Assembly: GCA_019873665.1 (NCBI GenBank)
Contig: JAIOAV010000033.1
Coordinates: forward strand, 1 to 37,327
Direction: 5' to 3'
Length of the DNA stretch: 37,327 nucleotides
Source of the DNA: Chloroflexota bacterium
GTDB taxonomy: Bacteria > Chloroflexota > Anaerolineae > JAAYEA01
The position numbers and the translations under genes are program-made. Below the pieces are notes generated by a model that was given only the letters and a program-made list of their open reading frames with translations, was not told the origin of the DNA and made no database searches. Every line of letters begins with the position of its first letter. Position 1 is the first letter of the stretch. This document shows, in pieces, positions 31,910 through 37,327 of the stretch.

Positions 31910-33079
31910 CTATTTCTCGCTGGTCGCCTTGATGGTCACCAGCTCATCAGGAGACCCGCCCAGCAGCCGGTGTTTCAGCTTGGCGCCTTTGAGCAAAGCC
32001 CACTCCTTGAAGACCTGGGGCAACACCAGGGGGTTGAAGAGGATGTTCACCGTCAAGAAGCACTCGTAGGTGCAAAAGCACTTGCTGTCGTGGATGTAGC
32101 GGCGCAGCTCCTCAGCGCGTGCGCTGGACCAGATCGCCTTGAAATCATAGTCATAGTCGCGCACGTTGCCGATGATGCGCTCCACCTGCAGCTCGCACGG
32201 CAGCACCTGCCCTTGGCTGAACATCGCCGCGCCCAGCGTCCCGGCGTAACAGGGGATCTGGTAACGCTGCTCGCGCACCGTCTTGGTGATGATCCGCGGG
32301 CGAACGATGCGCTTGGCGTTCAGGACATCGGAGAAGGGCATCTTGTAGTACCCGGAGAGCATGCGTGCCTTGTTGTCGCGCTCCAGGACGCGATGTAGCT
32401 CCTCGTACTTGCGGATGTCCACGTTCTTGGCGCCGGCCTCGCGCGGCGCGCCGCGCGTCAGCAGCGTGAAAACGGTATTCGCGCCGAGCTGATGCGTTAC
32501 ATAGTCGTAGAGATCGAGCAGGTGGTCCTGGTTGTAGGCGGAGACGGTGAACTCGACGCAGGTGGAAAAGTTGGGATAGTGCGCTTCCAGCCGGCGCAGC
32601 TCGCGGTAGGTGTGCGTGGCGCGCTCGAACAGCCCCGGAAAGCCGCGAATCTCGTCGTGCGCCTCGCCGATATCATCAATGGAAACGTCAATGTGCAGAT
32701 CAATGCCGGGGCATGTCTTGAGGATCGTCTCGGTCGTTTCCACCACCCGCGCCGTCAGGCTGCCGTTGGTGGGGATGCCCACATTCAGAGCGTGGTTGTT
32801 GGTGCGAAAGATGCGCACGATCTCGGACAGGTCCTTGCGCAGGAACGGCTCGCCGCCGGTGGGCGTGAAGAAAAGCATGTCGTCCATGCTGGCTGAGACC
32901 TTCTCGATCTCATCAATGGTCAACTCTTTGGCCCGCACCACCTCGTCGTGCTCTGCCAGCAGGCAATGCTTGCAGTGTGCGTTACACAGGTCGGTAACAA
33001 AGTAGACAAAGTAGAGGGGCGAAGCGCCGCGCTTGTAGAATATGCGCGGGGCATACTGCATATAGTTGAGTACGCTCAT
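31910..33079 (-). CDS. Radical SAM enzyme with SPASM/twitch-like C-terminal cysteines
   Basis: This 389-residue radical SAM protein has the cluster motif C32-C36-C39 in TDLCNAHCKHC, TGGEPFLR at 74-81 and NGSLTARV after it. The C-terminal region has C277 (IPCYAG), C295 (LPCEL) and a CFCTYEC group (C334, C336, C340). This fits a SPASM or twitch domain that binds auxiliary iron-sulfur clusters. Family members modify peptides, tRNA, sugars or lipids. Next to a DPM1-like GT2 and another GT2, a lipid or glycan substrate is more likely than a peptide, and no precursor peptide was found. It starts at ATG 33079 with a GAGGAG upstream and is separated from the GT2 before it by 32 bases. Confidence 0.87.
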   Translation of the reverse strand: MSVLNYMQYAPRIFYKRGASPLYFVYFVTDLCNAHCKHCLLAEHDEVVRAKELTIDEIEKVSASMDDMLFFTPTGGEPFLRKDLSEIVRIFRTNNHALNVGIPTNGSLTARVVETTETILKTCPGIDLHIDVSIDDIGEAHDEIRGFPGLFERATHTYRELRRLEAHYPNFSTCVEFTVSAYNQDHLLDLYDYVTHQLGANTVFTLLTRGAPREAGAKNVDIRKYEELHRVLERDNKARMLSGYYKMPFSDVLNAKRIVRPRIITKTVREQRYQIPCYAGTLGAAMFSQGQVLPCELQVERIIGNVRDYDYDFKAIWSSARAEELRRYIHDSKCFCTYECFLTVNILFNPLVLPQVFKEWALLKGAKLKHRLLGGSPDELVTIKATSEK

Positions 33080-33111
33080 CAGCAGGTTGACTCCTCGCTT
33101 GTGATTTTGGC

Positions 33112-34173
33112 TTAATATCGGCGGCCTCGCATGACATCCCAGAAGCCGGCCACGATCCCCAGCCCTGAGACAAAGAGGTCCGGCGGCAAAAAGAGCGCTG
33201 CCTGAAGGAAGAAGCGCCAGCCGCGCTGCCGGCCGAGAAAGGAGAGGAACGGCCAGTTCAGCGCCAGGATGGCGGCATAACTGAGAATGGCCAGCGCGCC
33301 CCCTCCCTGGGGCCAGAAGGGGGCCACAAGGATGCCAAGAAAGCCAAGCCCGGCAAGCGGCACGCTGGCGGCAGAGTACCAGGGCACAGAGGCGAAATGC
33401 TTGCGTGGCACATGCGCCAGCTTGTTGCGCAGCCAGATCTTCGTGAGGGCGCGCGCTCGCTCCAGATCGGTTCGCAGCAGCTCGCGCAGTCCATAGCGTT
33501 TTAGGTGCTGCACCTCCAGACGCCGATCGAAGCGGATGCGATATCCGGCGGTCAGCAGGCGCTGTCCGAAATCCATGTCTTCGGTAACGCTAGCGCCCCG
33601 GTAACTCTCGTCAAAACCGCCTTCGGCGGCGAAAGCCGCCCGGCGAATTGACGCCGCGCTGGTGTAGAAAAGCCCGACATACGCGGGCAGGCGGGCATAG
33701 GTGTGATGCATCCAGAGATTCTTGAACTGGCTGGGAAAGTCCTCGTATGGCAGCTCGGTTCCCAGCAAACCGACGACACCTGTTACCGTCTCGTCCGCAT
33801 AGTTTTCCAGCAGCCACGTCAACAACTGGGGCGGGACGACCACGTCGGCATCCGTGAAGAAGAGGATGTCCCCTTGCGCCACCGCCGCGCCCCGGTTCTT
33901 GGCGCGGGCCGCGCCGACGTTCTCCGTCAGGCGCACGATCCGACATGGGAAGCGGCTGGCAATCTCTGCCGTGCGGTCGGTGGAGGCGTCGTCCACCACA
34001 ATCACCTCATCAGGTGGCCGCTCCATCTGGCAGATCGCAGCCAGACACTGGGCAAGCGTCCTCTCCCCGTTATGCACCGGGATCACAACCGATATACGCA
34101 AGCGGCTCTGGTTTTCCGTCTGGTCGGGCAAGCGCTTCCCCATCCTGATGGCCGGGCAATGGCTGTCAAACAT
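33112..34173 (-). CDS. GT2-family glycosyltransferase with C-terminal membrane segments
   Basis: This 353-residue protein has a GT-A domain with SVVIPVHNGE (28-37), VDDASTDRT (60-68), the TDAD metal motif (107-110) and TEDMDFGQRL (197-206), which holds the catalytic acid. About three hydrophobic segments (263-350) anchor it to the membrane. It probably transfers a sugar to a membrane acceptor from the cytoplasmic side. The longest start is ATG 34173, but a TATAAT sits 2 bases before it. If that promoter is used, transcripts would begin inside the frame and ATG 34143 (residue 11) would be the start. Neither has a clear ribosome-binding site. The longer form is given. Confidence 0.86.
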   Translation of the reverse strand: MFDSHCPAIRMGKRLPDQTENQSRLRISVVIPVHNGERTLAQCLAAICQMERPPDEVIVVDDASTDRTAEIASRFPCRIVRLTENVGAARAKNRGAAVAQGDILFFTDADVVVPPQLLTWLLENYADETVTGVVGLLGTELPYEDFPSQFKNLWMHHTYARLPAYVGLFYTSAASIRRAAFAAEGGFDESYRGASVTEDMDFGQRLLTAGYRIRFDRRLEVQHLKRYGLRELLRTDLERARALTKIWLRNKLAHVPRKHFASVPWYSAASVPLAGLGFLGILVAPFWPQGGGALAILSYAAILALNWPFLSFLGRQRGWRFFLQAALFLPPDLFVSGLGIVAGFWDVMRGRRY

Positions 34174-34175
34174 CT

Positions 34176-34204
34176 ATTATACAAATATACACGCGAAAGA
34201 TGAA
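34176..34204 (-). promoter_or_regulatory. Possible promoter for the GT2/radical SAM operon
   Basis: In an A+T-rich gap on the minus strand, a perfect TATAAT (34181-34176) is preceded after 17 bases by TTCATC, only a half-match to the -35 consensus. It lies directly after the hairpin that ends the acyltransferase gene, where a new transcript would be expected. The nearby start codon at 34173 would then lie upstream of the transcription start. Confidence 0.4.
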
Positions 34205-34223
34205 ATCAGCATGAAAAGCGACA

Positions 34224-34257
34224 GGGAGAGAGATGACGATATTGTCATCTCTCTCCC
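34224..34257 (-). terminator. Strong hairpin ending the acyltransferase transcript
   Basis: A perfect 14-bp inverted repeat (34224-34237 with 34244-34257) has a 6-base loop and overlaps the last codons and the stop of the acyltransferase gene. On the minus strand it is followed by TGTCGCTTTT, a weak and slightly delayed U-tract. This is the only long perfect stem in the window and it falls at a transcription-unit boundary. It could work as an intrinsic terminator or protect the 3' end of the mRNA. Confidence 0.6.
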
Positions 34258-34940
34258 CGGCGGCGGAGCACTCGCGCGGGAACGCCGGCGGCGATGGCAA
34301 AGGAAGGGATGTCCTTAGTGACGACCGCGCCGGCGCCGATGACCGCGCCGCGGCCGATGGTTACGCCATCCAGCACCTTGACGCCCACCCCCAGCCACAC
34401 ATCGTCTTCCACGATGATGTCGCCACGGCTCTGGATGGGTTGCAGGCGGATGGGCTGCGTCAGGTCGTGCACGCCGTGCTCGTAGGGGCTGAGGGCGCAC
34501 TGCGGCGCGAGCTGCACCTGCGCGCCGATGCGCAGATCGCGCAAAAAGCCCTTCAGGTTGCAGTTCGCCTGGATGTGCGTATCAGGCCCGATGAACACCC
34601 CGCCGCCCGCGCCCGCTTCGATGATGGTGCCGCGGTGGATATGCACGCGATCGCCGATCTCGATCCCCTTGCCGTCGTCGTGGCTGTAGATCGTCACGTC
34701 ATCGTCCACAAAAGCGTTCGCGCCGATGTGCAGATGGGCGCACCTGATCTGCGCGCGCGGTGAGACGTACGGCTTGGCGCTCAGGTTGGCCAGCACCTTA
34801 CGCTCCTTGTATGGCCCCACCATCCGGCTGGCCAGCCACATGGGGATGCGCCCCCAGCCGCGCCAATCAGCGCGGGCCATGAGGGCTTGCAAGATCGGCT
34901 TTTTCAATCGCCACCGCAGCGCCGCCCAGTCTCTTGCCAT
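34245..34940 (-). CDS. Hexapeptide-repeat O-acyltransferase (WbbJ/LbH-like)
   Basis: This 231-residue protein has left-handed beta-helix hexapeptide turns from about 65 to 210, such as HIGANAF, EIGDRV, FIGPDT, VWLGVGV and VIGAGAVV. It ends with the PSFAIAAGVPARVL signature typical of WbbJ/maltose-acetyltransferase-like enzymes. His155 or His158 in YEHGVHD is the likely catalytic residue. An N-terminal amphipathic extension (1-60) may associate with membrane or partner. It would acetylate or otherwise acylate a sugar of the glycan, and the secreted esterase encoded downstream could reverse this. ATG 34940 directly follows the TAA of the SDR gene. Confidence 0.88.
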   Translation of the reverse strand: MARDWAALRWRLKKPILQALMARADWRGWGRIPMWLASRMVGPYKERKVLANLSAKPYVSPRAQIRCAHLHIGANAFVDDDVTIYSHDDGKGIEIGDRVHIHRGTIIEAGAGGGVFIGPDTHIQANCNLKGFLRDLRIGAQVQLAPQCALSPYEHGVHDLTQPIRLQPIQSRGDIIVEDDVWLGVGVKVLDGVTIGRGAVIGAGAVVTKDIPSFAIAAGVPARVLRRRGER

Positions 34941-35894
34941 TTAGCCCCTCACATACCCGTGTTCGATGAACCACGCCACCGCCTCGGCAAACGCGGCGCG
35001 CAGTGGCGTCTGCGGCAGGTCCAGCTCGCGGATCGCCTTGGTCGGATCGCATGTCAGCGCCAGCGGGCGGTGTCCGGTCTCGCCCGCGCGGCGCCAGAGC
35101 GACCGCAGCCGGGATCGCAACGGCATGCGCGGCAGCAGCACACGTATTCCCGATATCTCTGCCATGAGCGCTACGAAATCCGCCAGTTGCAGGTTGCCCG
35201 CGGCGTGGCCGAGGATGTAGCGCTCGCCAACACGGCCCCGCCGCGCCGCCAGCAGGTGGCCTTGCGCCACATCCCGCACTGCGCAGTGGTTGATGCCGCC
35301 CGGCGCGAAAGAGGGGAGCTTGCCGTGGAGGTAATCCACGATGCGCTGGCCGGTGCTCGTGGGCTTGAGGTCATACGCGCCCACCGGCGCGGTGGGATGG
35401 ACGACGACCACCGGCAGGCCCTCCTGTGCCATCGCCAACGCGGCCTGTTCCCCCAGATACTTGGACTTGACATAGTCGCTCGCCGTATCCCAGAGGTTGA
35501 AGGGCGTCGCTTCCGTGGGAAGCGAGCCATCGGCGGGGCGGCCAATGGTGCCGATGGTGCTGGTGTGCACAACGTGGCGCACACCGTTGGCCAGCGCGGC
35601 GCGCAGGATGTGCTTGGTCCCCTGCACGTTTACCTCGTACATCAGCGGCCCATCCTCCAACCGCGTGCTATAGAGGGCGGCCACATGATATAGCTCGTCA
35701 CAGCCGCGCAAGAGAGGCGCGAGGCGCTCGCCGTCGCGCAGGTCGCCATAGACGAGTTCGACATCCAGCCCTTGCAGGTTGCGCAGATCGCTGACCTCGC
35801 GGACCAACGCTCGGACCTCGGTGCCCTCGGCCAGCAGCGCGCGCACCACATGTGTCCCCACAAAGCCGTTGGCGCCGGTCACAAAGGCTCGCAT
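34941..35894 (-). CDS. NAD-dependent epimerase/dehydratase (extended SDR, HpnA-like)
   Basis: This 317-residue extended SDR has nucleotide motif TGANGFVG (6-13), GDLRD (50-54), HVAALYS, Ser112 and the catalytic YVKSK (Tyr141, Lys145). Its pattern VREVSDLRNLQGLDVELVYGDLRDG resembles the hopanoid-associated epimerase HpnA and dihydroflavonol-reductase-like SDRs more than UDP-sugar epimerases. The start ATG 35894 shares one base with the upstream radical SAM stop (TGATG). It may oxidise or epimerise a sugar on a lipid or nucleotide. This is the only candidate sugar-modifying SDR here. No hopanoid cyclase is in the window, so a hopanoid role is only a possibility. Confidence 0.86.
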   Translation of the reverse strand: MRAFVTGANGFVGTHVVRALLAEGTEVRALVREVSDLRNLQGLDVELVYGDLRDGERLAPLLRGCDELYHVAALYSTRLEDGPLMYEVNVQGTKHILRAALANGVRHVVHTSTIGTIGRPADGSLPTEATPFNLWDTASDYVKSKYLGEQAALAMAQEGLPVVVVHPTAPVGAYDLKPTSTGQRIVDYLHGKLPSFAPGGINHCAVRDVAQGHLLAARRGRVGERYILGHAAGNLQLADFVALMAEISGIRVLLPRMPLRSRLRSLWRRAGETGHRPLALTCDPTKAIRELDLPQTPLRAAFAEAVAWFIEHGYVRG

Positions 35895-37252
35895 CAGCGC
35901 GCGCCTCCCATGTGGCGCTGCAACCACCCGCGAGCTCGCTGCCAAAGTGTGTGGCGTGGCAACCTGATCCCCTCGCACGCGCGCTTGAGATGAAAAAGCG
36001 CGCGCACGGCCTCTTCATCCGGCGGCGTAATGCTGGCCAGCTCAGCGCGCGACATCTGGATGCCGGGATACGAGATAAACATCTTGATGTTGAGCGCCGA
36101 CGGGCACACGTCCTGCAGAAAGGCGAGCGTCTCCTGCAAGTCGAGCGGGGTCTGCCCTGGCAACCCGATCATGACAAAGAGGTGGCAGCGCATTTCCAAT
36201 GTCCGACACGTCTGGATCAGGGCCGTCACCTGCTCGCGATAGCGGCGCGCCTCCTCCAGCGCATCGGTGCGGTGCAACGAGCAAAGCAGCGAAGGCGAGG
36301 CGGTTTCTAGCCCCACCTTGATCCCGTAGCATCCGGCGCGCTGCATCAGCTTGAGCAGCGCCTCGTTCAGGTGCTCGGGGCGCGACTCGCATTCCCATGG
36401 CACCAGCCTGCGGTTGACGATGGGGCGCCTCGCCAGAATCCCCTCGCAGATGGCGACCACGCGCTCCCGATCTCGGGCAAAGACGGGGTCGCGAAACACA
36501 ACGCGGCGTGGCTGAAACGTCTTCGCCAGCCACACCATCTCCTCGACCACCCGCTCCGGCGCGCGGGGACGAAACCGGCTCCCTTGCGCCACCACGTACG
36601 GGCAGTAGCGACAGGTGGCATCGCAGCCGCGACTCGCCATGATGGTCAGAAACGGATAGCGTTCCACCGGCGTGAGGTCCCACGCGGGAACGGGCAGGGC
36701 ATCCAGATCCGCGATGAGGCCGTGCTCATCGTATCCGCCGACAGGCAAGCCGTCAGGGGAAAGGAGCAATGGCCTGTCCGCCGCGGACGAGTCATGGAGC
36801 GCCGCGGCGGCAGCGCCGACCGCCAGCTCAGGCTCGCCCAGCAGAATGCCATCGAGGGTCGTCTCCTGGCTAAGCCTCTCCTGCGCGTGCACTGTCGAGA
36901 TACCAAACGCCAGGAGCTGTCGTTCTGGCAGCTCTTGGCGGAGGGCATTCAGAAATGCGATGTCGCCCGCGAGGGTGTCGTGAGAGATCAACACGGCGAG
37001 TGTGGCCGCGGTGGAATCGCGCAACGCACGTAACGCCTGCGCCAGATCAAGCCCCTCGCCGACAGCGTCGAGGATGCGCGGCGCCCAGCCGGCGGCGCGC
37101 AGCGCCGCCGCCGTTGCGGCGATGGTTTGTGGCGGATAGGTGAAGCCTGCCGCGACGTGCTCGAGATAGCCTAGGCCTCCCGCGCCCTCGCGATTCGCGG
37201 TGGCGCCCGGCGGGCTGGGTGGGTTGACCAGCAGGATGGTGCGCTGCCACAT
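35894..37252 (-). CDS. B12-binding-type radical SAM enzyme
   Basis: This 452-residue radical SAM protein has an N-terminal B12-binding-like domain (about 1-150: TILLVNPPSPPG, GFTYPPQTIAATAAALRAAGW, LGEPELAV). The cluster motif is C210-C214-C217 in SRGCDATCRYC. GIKVGLETASP and MIGLPGQTPLDLQETLAFL follow. No DxHxxG motif is seen, so cobalamin binding is uncertain. ATG 37252 overlaps the upstream stop by one base (TGATG). A GTG 3 bases earlier is possible. It leads an SDR and an acyltransferase gene, so a lipid or sugar modification is the most economical guess. Confidence 0.85.
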   Translation of the reverse strand: MWQRTILLVNPPSPPGATANREGAGGLGYLEHVAAGFTYPPQTIAATAAALRAAGWAPRILDAVGEGLDLAQALRALRDSTAATLAVLISHDTLAGDIAFLNALRQELPERQLLAFGISTVHAQERLSQETTLDGILLGEPELAVGAAAAALHDSSAADRPLLLSPDGLPVGGYDEHGLIADLDALPVPAWDLTPVERYPFLTIMASRGCDATCRYCPYVVAQGSRFRPRAPERVVEEMVWLAKTFQPRRVVFRDPVFARDRERVVAICEGILARRPIVNRRLVPWECESRPEHLNEALLKLMQRAGCYGIKVGLETASPSLLCSLHRTDALEEARRYREQVTALIQTCRTLEMRCHLFVMIGLPGQTPLDLQETLAFLQDVCPSALNIKMFISYPGIQMSRAELASITPPDEEAVRALFHLKRACEGIRLPRHTLWQRARGWLQRHMGGAR

Positions 37253-37327
37253 CACGCCTGTCCCGCCTGCGCCTGGATGGACGCCACCAACTGGGCGATC
37301 TCGGCATCCGTCAGGGAGACCGCCAGG
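37252..37327 (-). CDS. C-terminal end of an unidentified gene (partial)
   Basis: The minus-strand frame runs in from the right edge and ends at TGA 37254-37252, immediately coupled to the radical SAM start. The 24 visible residues (SLTDAEIAQLVASIQAQ and a few flanking residues) look helical. Third codon positions are almost all G or C, as in the neighbouring genes. The fragment is too short to assign a family. It is probably the gene upstream in the same transcript. Confidence 0.65.
   Translation of the reverse strand, partial: LAVSLTDAEIAQLVASIQAQAGQA

Noticed and set aside
34941-35894. Naming the SDR gene hpnA and the locus a hopanoid cluster
   Set aside because: The sequence resembles HpnA, but no cyclase or other hopanoid gene is in the window and extended SDRs are hard to separate by eye. 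Kept only as a possibility.
1-37327. tRNA, rRNA, CRISPR arrays, insertion sequences, integrases or attachment sites
   Set aside because: No tRNA-like arms with a TTCGA-type T-loop, no regular spaced repeats, no transposase or integrase motifs and no flanking direct repeats were recognised. This was judged by eye only.

Overview
The window looks like a dense cell-surface glycan (exopolysaccharide or surface-polymer) biosynthesis locus from a Chloroflexota-like bacterium (Anaerolineae, Caldilineae or Roseiflexus type). The assignment is an inference. It rests on the GC-rich codon usage, secreted proteins with long Thr-Pro linkers, DNRLRE-type beta domains, a C-terminal hydrophobic Leu-Pro tail, and abundant DUF2079 and other polytopic GT-C-like enzymes. 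No rRNA, tRNA, CRISPR array, transposase or phage gene was seen.

All 29 complete genes lie on the minus strand, so transcription runs from high to low coordinates. The only plus-strand signal is the possible tail of a convergent gene at the extreme left edge. Genes are packed with 4-nt ATGA/GTGA overlaps, 1-nt TGATG overlaps or gaps of a few bases, and no gap exceeds about 75 bp. Several starts are GTG or TTG and are supported by Shine-Dalgarno spacing or stop-start overlap.

Layout in transcription order. (A) 37327-34224: tail of an unknown gene, a B12-type radical SAM enzyme, an HpnA-like SDR epimerase and a hexapeptide-repeat acyltransferase, closed by a 14-bp hairpin. (B) 34181-29277: a GT2 glycosyltransferase, a radical SAM/SPASM-like enzyme, a polyprenyl-phosphate-sugar synthase-like GT2 and a polytopic YfhO/GT-C-like protein. 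(C) From a good promoter at 29275-29247: a metallophosphoesterase with an inserted lectin-like domain, a 1185-residue secreted esterase with DNRLRE and SdrD-like domains, a second B12-type radical SAM enzyme, a methyltransferase, a Wzx-type flippase and two glycosyltransferases. (D) From a promoter at 18139-18110: a Wzz-type chain-length regulator, a GT4, a methyltransferase, a GT-C, a Wzy/WaaL-type polymerase/ligase, a GT4, a GT-C, two more GT4s, a DUF2079 protein, a methyltransferase, a nucleotidyltransferase-thymidylate-kinase fusion, a GT4 and a split Alg14/Alg13 pair.

The parts suggest the following model, which is inference. Soluble GT4/GT2 enzymes and the Alg13/14 pair assemble a lipid-linked oligosaccharide in the cytoplasm. 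The Wzx protein flips it, and the Wzy/Wzz pair polymerises it to a set length. Up to four polytopic GT-C-like enzymes may add sugars outside from a polyprenyl-phosphate donor made by the DPM1-like GT2. Three radical SAM enzymes, three methyltransferases, an acyltransferase and a secreted esterase would diversify the product. No initiating phosphoglycosyltransferase, tyrosine kinase, export channel or clear nucleotide-sugar pathway is present apart from one SDR, so those functions must lie elsewhere. The least conventional parts are the nucleotidyltransferase-kinase fusion, the metallophosphoesterase with an inserted domain and an altered catalytic motif, and the multidomain secreted esterase.
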